Assembly (NCBI GenBank): GCA_023389275.1
Contig: JAEWEN010000024.1
Coordinates: 1-26,860 of the forward strand
From: Bacillota bacterium
GTDB lineage: Bacteria > Bacillota > Clostridia > Clostridiales > Caloramatoraceae
Reading direction: 5' to 3'
Length of the DNA stretch: 26,860 nucleotides
In this document: one piece after another, positions 1-7,367 of the stretch
How positions within the stretch are numbered: the stretch's first letter is position 1
Layout of the letters: every line of letters starts with the position of its first letter
Notes under the pieces: model-generated
Told to the model about the DNA's origin: nothing
The model's input: the letters and a program-made list of their open reading frames with translations, nothing else
The model's database searches: none
Position numbers and translations under genes: made by a program

Positions 1-404
1 TTAGGATCAAACTTTTCTCCAAGTGATGGTATTTCTGTAACACCCTCTTTTTCTAATATATCTTTAAACATTTTCAGAGTCATGTTAAGACCTTCTTTTA
101 AAGGACCTTCTTCATCTGAATGTTCTAGTGCTCTTTCAAGGTTATCTATAACTGGAAGAGTTTTTTCTATAGCTGATCTAAATCCATCACTGAAAAGTGA
201 TTCTTTTTCTTTTTGAGTTCTTTTTCTAAAGTTCTCATATTCAGCTGTTGTTCTTTTAAGCATATCTAAATACTTATTACACTCTTCTTCTTTTTCTTTA
301 AGTTTTGATTCTATTTCAGTATTTTCTTCCTGAACTTCATCAACTACTTCTTCATTGTTAGTTTCTACATCTTCTTGATTTTTATTAAGGTTTTTATCCT
401 CCAC
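1..404 (-). CDS. grpE: GrpE, nucleotide exchange factor of DnaK (partial, N-terminal part)
   Basis: Co-chaperone that releases ADP from DnaK (Hsp70). Only the first 134 codons are present; the 3' end lies beyond base 1. The translation begins with an acidic, disordered, Glu-rich tail of about 35 residues, followed by a long charged helix and the family signature AEYENFRKRTQKE and then IEKTLPVIDNLERAL, typical of the GrpE dimerisation helix. The start is GTG at 404, about 8 bases after AAAGGG; an in-frame GTG at 413 is an alternative. It begins 31 bases after the hrcA stop, so the two are surely one operon, with dnaK and dnaJ expected just outside the window. Regulation should be through the CIRCE site ahead of hrcA. 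Family assignment is firm; the exact start is less so. Confidence 0.95.
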   Translation of the reverse strand, partial: MEDKNLNKNQEDVETNNEEVVDEVQEENTEIESKLKEKEEECNKYLDMLKRTTAEYENFRKRTQKEKESLFSDGFRSAIEKTLPVIDNLERALEHSDEEGPLKEGLNMTLKMFKDILEKEGVTEIPSLGEKFDP

Positions 405-435
405 TACCTTCACCCTTTCAAATATATTTTAGGTG

Positions 436-1467
436 TTAACTATCATAATTGGTTTTTAACACATCATTTAATATGTCTGTAAAACACTTTAAAACTCCCA
501 TTACTCTTGAATAATCCATTCTAGTAGGTCCAATTACTCCAATGCTTCCTACAGGCTTTTTATTCATATTGTAGGTAGCTTTTACAATACTATAATTTTT
601 TATTTCATCTATATCATTTTCATCTCCAATTGAAATTTCAAAAGGACAATTTCCGTTTACAAATGCTTTTCTAAGAGTATCCTTGTTTTCAACTAAAGAT
701 AAAAATTCTTTTGCTCTATCAATGTCATTATACTCTGCATGACTAAACATATTAGATGCACCTGAAAGATAAATCTTTTGATGATCTGTTTTTAAACTAT
801 CATACAGTAGTGGTATTATTGAGTTTAATATTTCGTTATATCCACTTAATTCTCTTTGAACTGAAGAAATAACTGATAAATTTATATCCTCAATTGTAAG
901 ACCACATAATTTTTCGTTTAACATATTATTTATTTTTAGAAGCATATTAGGTGATATTGGCTTTGGAAGTCTTATCATAATATTTTTAATTTGAGCCATA
1001 TCTGTTACTACTACAGCAACTACTTCCACTTCGTTTACTGGAATAAGTTTTAAAGAAACTATAATACTAGTACTCTCTGATGGAGTAATAATAGCTGCGG
1101 TATAGTTTGTAACATCTGATATAAGCTTTGCAGTTCTTTTTATAAGCTTATCTATTTCATTAATAGTAGATAAGTGCATATAATTTTTTATAAGTTCTAT
1201 TTCTTCCTTTGTAGGACTACCAATTTCCATAAGTTTATCAACATAGAATCTGTATCCTTTATCAGAAGGAATTCTACCAGAAGAAGTATGTGGTTGAACT
1301 ATAAGTCCCATTTCTTCAAGGTCTGCCATTTCATTTCTTATAGTAGCAGAGCTAAAACCAACTTCATATTTTTTAGCAATAGTTCTAGACCCTACAGGCT
1401 CCCCTGTTTGAATATAATCTCTAACAATTGCATCTAATATAGCTTTTTTTCTATCACCTATTTCCAT
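436..1467 (-). CDS. hrcA: HrcA, heat-inducible transcription repressor
   Basis: Repressor of class I heat-shock genes; it binds CIRCE and needs GroEL to stay active. At 343 residues it has the usual family length. The N-terminal winged helix-turn-helix is clear (RKKAILDAIVRDYIQTGEPV, then SSATIRNEMADLE at about residues 39-51), followed by the GLIVQPHTSSGRIPSDKGYR wing region and a GAF-like middle and C-terminal part ending in GSIGVIGPTRMDY. ATG at 1467 follows AAGAGGTGA at good spacing. It is first in the hrcA-grpE operon, and a perfect CIRCE lies just upstream of its ribosome binding site, so it represses itself. Identification is firm. Confidence 0.97.
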   Translation of the reverse strand: MEIGDRKKAILDAIVRDYIQTGEPVGSRTIAKKYEVGFSSATIRNEMADLEEMGLIVQPHTSSGRIPSDKGYRFYVDKLMEIGSPTKEEIELIKNYMHLSTINEIDKLIKRTAKLISDVTNYTAAIITPSESTSIIVSLKLIPVNEVEVVAVVVTDMAQIKNIMIRLPKPISPNMLLKINNMLNEKLCGLTIEDINLSVISSVQRELSGYNEILNSIIPLLYDSLKTDHQKIYLSGASNMFSHAEYNDIDRAKEFLSLVENKDTLRKAFVNGNCPFEISIGDENDIDEIKNYSIVKATYNMNKKPVGSIGVIGPTRMDYSRVMGVLKCFTDILNDVLKTNYDS

Positions 1468-1482
1468 GATATCACCTCTTTA

Positions 1483-1509
1483 TTAGCACTCACTATGTTT
1501 GAGTGCTAA
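1483..1509 (-). promoter_or_regulatory. CIRCE operator (HrcA binding site)
   Basis: A perfect inverted repeat TTAGCACTC, 9-base spacer, GAGTGCTAA matches the CIRCE consensus at all 18 arm positions. It lies between the -10 box and the hrcA ribosome binding site, so it would be in the 5' leader of the transcript, where HrcA blocks transcription. It puts hrcA-grpE (and the expected dnaK-dnaJ) under HrcA control. Confidence 0.97.
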
Positions 1510-1522
1510 CGATTACAATATA

Positions 1523-1551
1523 AAAATATCACTATTAGCCTTTTTTGTCAA
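1523..1551 (-). promoter_or_regulatory. Sigma-A promoter of the hrcA-grpE heat-shock operon
   Basis: On the minus strand there is a perfect -35 TTGACA (1546-1551), a 17-base spacer and TATTTT as -10 (1523-1528). The start point would fall just before the CIRCE. The -35 box lies in the loop of the hemW terminator hairpin, and the -10 box overlaps the end of its 3' arm and its T-run. The -10 is imperfect (4 of 6), so the exact box is less sure than the promoter itself. Confidence 0.8.
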
Positions 1552-1568
1552 TAGCTAATAGTGATATT
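1525..1568 (-). terminator. Rho-independent terminator of hemW
   Basis: A perfect 15-bp stem (1525-1539 with 1554-1568) and 14-base loop start four bases after the hemW stop and run into TTTTTA on the minus strand. The stem is AT-rich but long. It is interleaved with the hrcA promoter, so the two transcription units have no neutral spacer between them. Confidence 0.8.
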
Positions 1569-1572
1569 AATT

Positions 1573-2676
1573 TTATTTTAAGAATTCTACAAAGACTTGG
1601 TTAGAAAGATTAACTCCTTTTCTAGTAAGCTTTATAATATTTTCATCCTCAAATATTAAATCATTTTCTTTTAACTTTTCTATTTCTTTTTGGTATATAT
1701 CATTAATACTTTCATTAAATCTATTTTCAAATTCTTTTTTATTTATTCCGTCAATCATACGAAGACCTAAAAACATGTTTTCCTCTATTGAAGAGTTTTT
1801 ATCTATTACCTCAATATTTTCTATGTAAGAATTATCCTTTGACTTTGATTTTTCTATATACTCTTTTACAGAACATACATTAGAATATCTTTTTCCGTTA
1901 AAATAAGAATGTGCTCCTGCACCAATTCCTATGTAATCCTCACATTTCCAATATACTTTGTTATGTTCACATTCTTTTCCATTTAAACAAAAATTAGAAA
2001 TCTCATACCATTTATAGCCTTTATCTTTTAAATAATCTATTAAAAAATCATACATTTCTCTTTCAACATCTTCACTAACAACATTTAATTCTCCCTTTTT
2101 ATCCATTTCATAAAAAGGTGTTCCTTCTTCTATTATTAAGCTATAAGAAGATATATGTTCAGGCTTTAATTTACACACCTTTTCTAAACTTTCTTTAAAA
2201 TCCTCTAAACTTTGATTAGGTACTCCAAACATTAAATCAATGTTTATATTTTTAAATCCAACTTCTCTTGCTAAAACATAACTATTTAGAAAATCTTCAT
2301 ATGTATGTATTCTTCCAAGAGATTTTAATATATTATTGTTTGTAGATTGAAGTCCTATAGATAATCTATTTACCCCAAAATCCTTCATAATAAAAAGATT
2401 TTCTTTATTTATCGTTCCTGGGTTACATTCTATAGAAAATTCCTTTGGTGAAAATTTATTTAAAGCCTCTAAAAGACTTTTAAGATTTTCATTAGACAAA
2501 ATGGTGGGAGTCCCCCCACCAATAAATATTGTATTAAAATTATAATCTAAATCATTTATTTGACTAATTATAGTTTTTACATATTGATTTTCTAATTCCC
2601 TATTAGCATAAGAATTAAAGTCGCAGTAAAGACATTTCTTTGCACAAAATGGTATATGAATATACAAAGATTTCAT
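1573..2676 (-). CDS. hemW: HemW, HemN-like radical SAM haem chaperone
   Basis: Radical SAM protein of the HemN/HemW group. HemW binds and delivers haem and is not a true coproporphyrinogen dehydrogenase. The product is 367 residues. The cluster motif CxxxCxxC is at C11, C15 and C18, followed by DF where true HemN has a fourth cysteine; this favours HemW. The SAM-binding GGGTPT follows, then GVNRLSIGLQS and NIDLMFGVPNQS, and the C-terminal HemW-specific domain. The start was placed at ATG 2676, whose A overlaps the last base of the lepA stop (TAATG) behind AAAGGTGG. A longer frame reaches 2811 but overlaps lepA and adds no family sequence. Translational coupling with lepA is likely. The old name coproporphyrinogen III oxidase should not be used. 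Confidence 0.93.
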   Translation of the reverse strand: MKSLYIHIPFCAKKCLYCDFNSYANRELENQYVKTIISQINDLDYNFNTIFIGGGTPTILSNENLKSLLEALNKFSPKEFSIECNPGTINKENLFIMKDFGVNRLSIGLQSTNNNILKSLGRIHTYEDFLNSYVLAREVGFKNINIDLMFGVPNQSLEDFKESLEKVCKLKPEHISSYSLIIEEGTPFYEMDKKGELNVVSEDVEREMYDFLIDYLKDKGYKWYEISNFCLNGKECEHNKVYWKCEDYIGIGAGAHSYFNGKRYSNVCSVKEYIEKSKSKDNSYIENIEVIDKNSSIEENMFLGLRMIDGINKKEFENRFNESINDIYQKEIEKLKENDLIFEDENIIKLTRKGVNLSNQVFVEFLK

Positions 2677-4484
2677 TAACAATCCACCTTTAAAACAGCC
2701 ATAAATGCTTCTTGTGGAACTTCTACAGTACCAATTTGCTTCATTCTCTTCTTTCCTTCTTTTTGTTTCTCTAGAAGCTTTTTCTTTCTTGATATATCTC
2801 CACCATAACATTTTGCTAAAACGTCTTTTCTAAGAGCTCTAACAGTTTCTCTTGCTATGATTTTTGCTCCTACAGCAGCTTGAATAGGAATTTCAAACAT
2901 TTGTCTTGGTATAATCTCTTTTAACTTTTCAGCTATTGCGCGGCCTCTTGCATATGCTCTTTCACTTGGAACAATTTGTGATAATGCATCTACATTATCT
3001 CCATTTAAAAGTATATCAAGCTTAACAAGTTTAGATTCTCTATATCCTATTAATTCATAGTCAAGTGAAGCATATCCTCTTGTTTTAGATTTTAAAGTAT
3101 CAAAGAAATCAAATATTATTTCGTTTAAAGGTATTTCATAGTGAAGCATAACCCTAGTTTCCTCTAGGTATTCCATATTTTTAAATATACCCCTTCTATT
3201 TTGGCAAAGTTCCATAACTGCTCCTACATAATCTGATGGAGCTATTATAGATGCTTTAACCATAGGCTCTTCCATATAATCAATTTCAGATGGATCAGGC
3301 ATATTAGTTGGGTTTGTAAGTTCTATAAGCTCTCCATCTGATTTTGTTATTTTATAAATAACAGATGGTGCAGTTGTTACAAGATCAAGATTAAACTCTC
3401 TTTCTAATCTTTCTTGAATAACTTCCATGTGTAAAAGTCCTAAAAACCCACATCTAAATCCAAATCCTAGTGCTATAGAAGTTTCTGGCTCAAATGTTAA
3501 GGCAGCATCATTTAACTGAAGCTTTTCTAGCGCTTCTTTTAATTCGTTGTATTTTGCTCCGTCTGATGGATAAATACCACTGTAAACCATAGGTATAGCT
3601 GGTCTATATCCTGGTAATGGTTTATCCGTTGGATCTTTAGCTAAAGTTATTGTATCTCCAACTCTTGCATCACGTACATTTTTTATACTTCCTGCAATAT
3701 ATCCAACCTCACCTGCTTTAAGCGATCCTGTTTCTATACAATTTGGTGTAAATACACCAACTTCTGTTACTTCATAATCTTTTCCTGAGGCCATAAATCT
3801 TATTTTATCACCTTTTTTAACTGATCCTTCTTTTACTCTTACATAACATACAACACCTTTATATTGATCGTAATAACTATCAAAAACAAGTGCTCTAAGT
3901 TTAGCATTTTCATCTCCTGAAGGAGGTGGAAGCTGCTTAACTATTTGTTTTAGAACATCTTCTATTCCAAGCCCTACCTTAGCAGATATTAAAGGTGCTT
4001 CTTGACACTCAAGACCTATAACGTCTTCTACTTCTTTTTTTATTTCATCAGGTCTTGCACTTGGAAGATCTATTTTATTAATAACAGGCATTATTTCTAA
4101 ATCATTATCAAGTGCTAAATAACAGTTAGCTAGTGTTTGAGCTTGTATTCCTTGAGTTGCATCAACAACAAGTATAGCTCCTTCACAAGCAGCAAGACTT
4201 CTTGAAACCTCATAGTTAAAGTCTACATGTCCTGGAGTATCTATAAGATTTAGTATGTATTCTTCTCCATCTTCATCTTTATAAATAAGTCTAACAGCTT
4301 GTGACTTAATAGTTATTCCTCTTTCTTTTTCAAGGTCCATAGTATCTAGTACTTGTGTATCCATTTCTCTTTGAGTTAAAGTACCAGTTTTTTCTATTAA
4401 TCTATCTGCAAGTGTAGATTTACCATGATCAATATGTGCTATAATACTAAAATTTCTAATTTTACTTTGTCTTTCAGTAGACAT
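2676..4484 (-). CDS. lepA: Elongation factor 4 (LepA), ribosomal GTPase
   Basis: Translational GTPase related to EF-G that acts on stalled or back-translocating ribosomes. At 602 residues it is full length. GTPase motifs are intact: AHIDHGKS at residues 16-23, the GITIKSQ switch I, DTPGHVDF, and NKIDLPSA. The family-specific C-terminal domain is present (GAKIIARETVRALRKDV, CYGGDISRKKKLLEKQKEGK). ATG at 4484 has AAGGAGG 6 bases upstream. Its stop overlaps the hemW start by one base, so it is co-transcribed with hemW. A TATGTTATAAT extended -10 lies about 55 bases upstream, so it can be transcribed apart from the sporulation gene spoIIP before it. Confidence 0.98.
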   Translation of the reverse strand: MSTERQSKIRNFSIIAHIDHGKSTLADRLIEKTGTLTQREMDTQVLDTMDLEKERGITIKSQAVRLIYKDEDGEEYILNLIDTPGHVDFNYEVSRSLAACEGAILVVDATQGIQAQTLANCYLALDNDLEIMPVINKIDLPSARPDEIKKEVEDVIGLECQEAPLISAKVGLGIEDVLKQIVKQLPPPSGDENAKLRALVFDSYYDQYKGVVCYVRVKEGSVKKGDKIRFMASGKDYEVTEVGVFTPNCIETGSLKAGEVGYIAGSIKNVRDARVGDTITLAKDPTDKPLPGYRPAIPMVYSGIYPSDGAKYNELKEALEKLQLNDAALTFEPETSIALGFGFRCGFLGLLHMEVIQERLEREFNLDLVTTAPSVIYKITKSDGELIELTNPTNMPDPSEIDYMEEPMVKASIIAPSDYVGAVMELCQNRRGIFKNMEYLEETRVMLHYEIPLNEIIFDFFDTLKSKTRGYASLDYELIGYRESKLVKLDILLNGDNVDALSQIVPSERAYARGRAIAEKLKEIIPRQMFEIPIQAAVGAKIIARETVRALRKDVLAKCYGGDISRKKKLLEKQKEGKKRMKQIGTVEVPQEAFMAVLKVDC

Positions 4485-4539
4485 ACAAATCCTCCTTAAC
4501 TATATATAAAACTCATCTTTATCTAAATAATTACACTAA

Positions 4540-4550
4540 ATTATAACATA
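4540..4550 (-). promoter_or_regulatory. Extended -10 promoter element of lepA-hemW
   Basis: TATGTTATAAT on the minus strand is a perfect extended -10 (TRTGN plus TATAAT). The -35 region is weak. The box sits within a loose inverted repeat (ACACTA near 4560 against TAGTGT near 4535). Placement in the only gap before lepA supports it. Confidence 0.6.
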
Positions 4551-4583
4551 ACTTTTATAAATAGTGTTAGCAAATTCCTATAT

Positions 4584-5627
4584 CTACTTAATCATACCTG
4601 CAATTATATCTGCTACAATGTTTATAGTTCTTAATGCTTCATCTAAACTATTTAAATCTCCACCTACTTCAAGTAAAACAATATTGTCTGATAAATCTAA
4701 GTTAAATACAGCATTTTTATGATATAAAAATCCTCTTGAAAACTCAGGATACCTTTTATCTATTTCTGCATTTAACTTTCTTGCAAACTCTTCATTTTTT
4801 TTAAGATTTTTACTTTTACTTCCAAAAACAAACATAGGTCTTGCATACTTTTGACCATTTATAGTTGCAGTTGTTCTATCAACAGGTACTCCACCATCTC
4901 TATGTAAATCTATTATAATTTTATAGTCTGAATAGTTTTTAAGCAGTGATTGAAGAGTAGGTCTACTTCGCTGGTAAGCACCATTTCTTGTAGGTAAATC
5001 ATGTATTGTTTTATCATGGACAGTTGCTATTCCATACTTTTCTTCAAGCACTTTCTCCATTTCATCTCCTACTCTTGCCACTGTTTTAGTAAGGTCTTGA
5101 ACAAATTTTTGACCTTTAGCATTAGTAGGATTATAAGCCTCTGTTGTATGTGTATGATATATTAACACCTCAGGTTTTTTATGGTTTATTTCTTTTTTAG
5201 GAGTAGTTTGCTTAATCTCCTCTTTTTTAGTTTCCTCCTTAGTCTCTTCTTTCTTTTTATCCTCATCTTCTTTTACTAAAATAACAGGATTTTTATCTTC
5301 TCCTTTTACCTTTGTAATATCTATTAAAGATAATAATGGTATTTGAGATGAGATTAATTTTGTAGGTGCAGATAAATCAATACCAGTAAGATTTTCAACT
5401 ATATAATTTTTAAGATCTATATTATCTTCATCTTCAGGTGTATTTTTCTTTATATGTGACTCTAGAGAAACATTTGATTTACCTATAATTTGTAAAAAAA
5501 TATTTTTAGAGTTTTCGTTAAGTTCTATAGTAACTAAAGGTACTAAAATTTTCGTAAAAAGAAACATACCTATTATAAAAACTATAGCCTTGCTTACAAG
5601 ATCTCTTTTAACCATTAACATAACCAT
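4584..5627 (-). CDS. spoIIP: SpoIIP, stage II sporulation peptidoglycan hydrolase
   Basis: Membrane-anchored amidase/endopeptidase that works with SpoIID and SpoIIM at the septum to drive engulfment of the forespore. The 347-residue product has an N-terminal membrane segment (about residues 12-33), a low-complexity Lys/Glu linker (about 118-150) and the catalytic domain. This carries HTHTTEAY (H158, E163), DLHRDGG (H242, D244) and a late LLEVGG segment, the SpoIIP family marks. ATG at 5627 follows AGGGG; in-frame ATGs at codons 3 and 5 are possible. It lies 66 bases after gpr, in the order known from Bacillus and Clostridioides. Family is firm. Confidence 0.95.
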   Translation of the reverse strand: MVMLMVKRDLVSKAIVFIIGMFLFTKILVPLVTIELNENSKNIFLQIIGKSNVSLESHIKKNTPEDEDNIDLKNYIVENLTGIDLSAPTKLISSQIPLLSLIDITKVKGEDKNPVILVKEDEDKKKEETKEETKKEEIKQTTPKKEINHKKPEVLIYHTHTTEAYNPTNAKGQKFVQDLTKTVARVGDEMEKVLEEKYGIATVHDKTIHDLPTRNGAYQRSRPTLQSLLKNYSDYKIIIDLHRDGGVPVDRTTATINGQKYARPMFVFGSKSKNLKKNEEFARKLNAEIDKRYPEFSRGFLYHKNAVFNLDLSDNIVLLEVGGDLNSLDEALRTINIVADIIAGMIK

Positions 5628-5693
5628 CTCATCCCCTTAGTAAAGTTTATGTATTATAGTTATGTTAATATAAAATCATTTATTACTATAAAT

Positions 5694-6680
5694 TTAAAAA
5701 AGATATCTTCCTATATCATCTATATCAATAGCTGGATGTAGTGATATATTTATACTATTAGCTATAATTTTTGATAAGTCTTCTATTAAAGCATCTATAT
5801 CCTTAGGAGTTACAACCATATTTTTAGAATAGGGCTTTAATACACTTTTAATCATTCCATATTTTTCATCTTTATCTAGTGATTTTAGCATACTATAAAA
5901 CCCTTTAGCTTCTTTACTATCCTTTGTTTCCTCTATTAATGCATCTATCATTGAATCTATAGTATCGTTTGCAAGTGTTGCAGCATCTACAACAGTTGGA
6001 ACCCCCACTGCTATAACTGGAACACCAAGTGTTTTTTCTGAAAGTTCCATTCTTTTATTTCCAACCCCTGCACCAGGTGATATACCTGTATTAGATATTT
6101 GTATTGTTCTAGCTACTCTTTCTACCTTTCTAGCAGCTAGTGCATCTATTACTATAACTATATCTGGCTTAGTTCTTTCAACAAGCCCTTTAACAACCTC
6201 AGCAGTTTCTATACCTGTAATACCAAGAACACCAGGAGCTAATGCAGCAACTGGATTTATACCTTCTTCTATTTCATCTGGCATATACTCTTTTAAGTGC
6301 CTTGTTATCATAAGTTTTGAAACTACCTTAGGACCTAGTGCATCTGGAGTAACATGCCAATTTCCAAGTCCTATAACAAGAGTTTTTATGTTTTCTTTTA
6401 AATCAATCACCTTTAATAGCTCCTCTGAAGCTATTCTAGTTAAATCCTCTTGTGTATCTATATCATAGTGTTTAACCTCTGGTATTTCCATTGTTATGTA
6501 CTTGCCTATTGGTTTATTTAAAGCTTTTTCACCATTTTCATTTAAAACATCTACAGTAATTATTTTAATGCCTCCAAGCATTCTTTTAGTATCTATTTCT
6601 ACACCATCTATATTTTCATTACTATTTTTACTATATATTTCTCTCGCCTCAACAGCTAGATCTGTACGTGGACTAAACAT
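5694..6680 (-). CDS. gpr: GPR, spore germination protease
   Basis: Protease that degrades small acid-soluble spore proteins on germination; it is made in the forespore as a zymogen. The product is 328 residues. It has the RTDLAVEA start region, GLGNWHVTPDALGPKVV with D113, and VIDALAARKVERVA with D179. The 66-residue gap between these aspartates equals that of D127 and D193, the catalytic pair described for Bacillus megaterium GPR. It also has GAGVGNKR and GVPVIAVGVPTVVDA. The segment before the expected processing point (after RTD) is only 7 residues, against about 15 in Bacillus. ATG at 6680 follows AGGAGGG. A hairpin at 6749-6784 lies between it and the nearest clear minus-strand promoter. 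Confidence 0.96.
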   Translation of the reverse strand: MFSPRTDLAVEAREIYSKNSNENIDGVEIDTKRMLGGIKIITVDVLNENGEKALNKPIGKYITMEIPEVKHYDIDTQEDLTRIASEELLKVIDLKENIKTLVIGLGNWHVTPDALGPKVVSKLMITRHLKEYMPDEIEEGINPVAALAPGVLGITGIETAEVVKGLVERTKPDIVIVIDALAARKVERVARTIQISNTGISPGAGVGNKRMELSEKTLGVPVIAVGVPTVVDAATLANDTIDSMIDALIEETKDSKEAKGFYSMLKSLDKDEKYGMIKSVLKPYSKNMVVTPKDIDALIEDLSKIIANSINISLHPAIDIDDIGRYLF

Positions 6681-6742
6681 AAAAAAACCCTCCTATTTAA
6701 ATGTAAATTTTAAAGTTAGTTTATGCAAAATCCTATTTTATT

Positions 6743-6826
6743 ACACAAAAAACAACCATTTAAATTTTATTAAATGGTTGTTTTGTAAAATTCACTAATA
6801 TATTAATATAATTTATATGATGACTC
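6743..6826 (-). ncRNA. Predicted small RNA or gpr leader with terminator
   Basis: A minus-strand promoter at 6833-6861 predicts a start near 6826, and a hairpin with T6 ends the unit at about 6743, giving a transcript of about 84 bases. No supported coding frame lies in it. If the hairpin is leaky, the same RNA would run on into gpr, 60 bases further, so it could be a leader with an attenuator. The ends are inferred, and no known RNA family was recognised. Confidence 0.5.
6749..6784 (-). terminator. Terminator hairpin upstream of gpr
   Basis: A perfect 15-bp stem (6749-6763 with 6770-6784) with a 6-base loop. On the minus strand the T-run extends to six bases; on the plus strand it is shorter and mixed. 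It lies ahead of gpr, not behind a gene, so it must end a minus-strand transcript starting in the gap. Confidence 0.75.
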
Positions 6827-6832
6827 ATATTT

Positions 6833-6861
6833 ATTATATTCTAAATAATATGTTTTTTCAA
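6833..6861 (-). promoter_or_regulatory. Sigma-A promoter with no gene directly behind it
   Basis: TTGAAA (6856-6861), a 17-base spacer and a perfect TATAAT (6833-6838) on the minus strand. It points at the 6749-6784 terminator and then gpr. By consensus match it is one of the best promoters in the window. Confidence 0.75.
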
Positions 6862-6931
6862 TTTATATATTATAGAAAAATTTACCTTTTATATTTTTAC
6901 AAAACTTTTTAACTATTATCTAATAATAATC

Positions 6932-6960
6932 TTGATATTACTACCTTTAAGTGATATAAT
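6932..6960 (+). promoter_or_regulatory. Sigma-A promoter of rpsT
   Basis: TTGATA (6932-6937), a 17-base spacer ending in TGA, and a perfect TATAAT (6955-6960). This fits strong, growth-linked expression of a ribosomal protein. It predicts a leader of about 85 bases before the rpsT ATG, long enough for control by translation. Confidence 0.85.
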
Positions 6961-7051
6961 TCCATTGTTAATGTAATGTTGACCATCCGCAAATTAGATT
7001 CCCCACAATCTATTGTGTTTCAAATTGTTTAATTTTGAGGAGGACACTACG

Positions 7052-7318
7052 ATGGCAAATATTAAATCTGCAATGAAAAGAATTAAGGTAATTGAAAAGA
7101 AAACTCTAAGAAACAAAATGGTAAAAACTTCTGTTAAAACAGCAGTTAAGAAGTTTGAATCAGCTGTTGCTGCTGGAAATCTTGATGAAGCTAAAGCTTT
7201 ATTATCAGCTGCAGTATGCGAAATTGATAAAGCAGCTTCAAAAGGAATAATCCATAAGAATGCAGCTTCAAGAAAAAAATCAAGACTTTCAATTGCTCTT
7301 AACAAAGCAGCTAACTAA
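7052..7318 (+). CDS. rpsT: Ribosomal protein bS20
   Basis: Small-subunit protein that binds 16S rRNA early in assembly. The product is 88 residues, very rich in Lys and Ala, starting MANIKSAMKRIKVIEKK with NKMVKTSVKTAVKKFE and the C-terminal IIHKNAASRKKSRLS signature. ATG at 7052 is chosen because GAGGAGG (7037-7043) lies 8 bases upstream; an upstream in-frame ATG at 7013 has no such site. It is the only plus-strand gene in the conserved block and has its own promoter and a bidirectional terminator shared with holA. Confidence 0.98.
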   Translation: MANIKSAMKRIKVIEKKTLRNKMVKTSVKTAVKKFESAVAAGNLDEAKALLSAAVCEIDKAASKGIIHKNAASRKKSRLSIALNKAAN

Positions 7319-7332
7319 TAATTTATTAGTGT

Positions 7333-7364
7333 AAAAACAGGTAGCCTCTCAACTACCTGTTTTT
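7333..7364. terminator. Bidirectional terminator between rpsT and holA
   Basis: A 12-bp stem (7333-7344 with 7353-7364) with an 8-base loop, core CAGGTAG/CTACCTG. There are T-runs on both sides, so it serves both converging genes. Confidence 0.88.
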
Positions 7365-7367
7365 ATT

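Larger units (their letters stand above)
6681..7051. other. Gene-free region between gpr and rpsT (371 bases)
   Basis: The divergent gap holds, from left to right: the gpr ribosome binding site, a 15-bp hairpin with a minus-strand T-run (6749-6784), a minus-strand sigma-A promoter (6833-6861), the plus-strand rpsT promoter (6932-6960), and the rpsT leader of about 85 bases. The leader includes a short hairpin CACAA/TTGTG near 7003-7017. The only minus-strand frame inside the predicted small transcript has 22 codons and no ribosome binding site. Confidence 0.75.

Noticed and set aside
2677..2811. 45-codon upstream extension of the hemW frame
   Set aside because: It runs inside the lepA coding end and lacks family sequence. 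ATG 2676 overlaps the lepA stop and has a ribosome binding site.
5644..5673. TTATATT-15-CATAAACT as a sigma-E promoter of spoIIP
   Set aside because: The start point would coincide with the ribosome binding site. A TATAAT at 5653-5658 is as likely, without a good -35.
6697..6726. GCATA-18-CATTTAA as a sigma-G promoter of gpr
   Set aside because: The start point would fall within the AGGAGGG ribosome binding site, and the -10 match is imperfect. The sporulation promoter of gpr was not found with confidence.
6994..7305. 103-codon minus-strand frame opposite rpsT
   Set aside because: It is a mirror of the Lys/Ala-rich S20 codons, and rpsT is certain.
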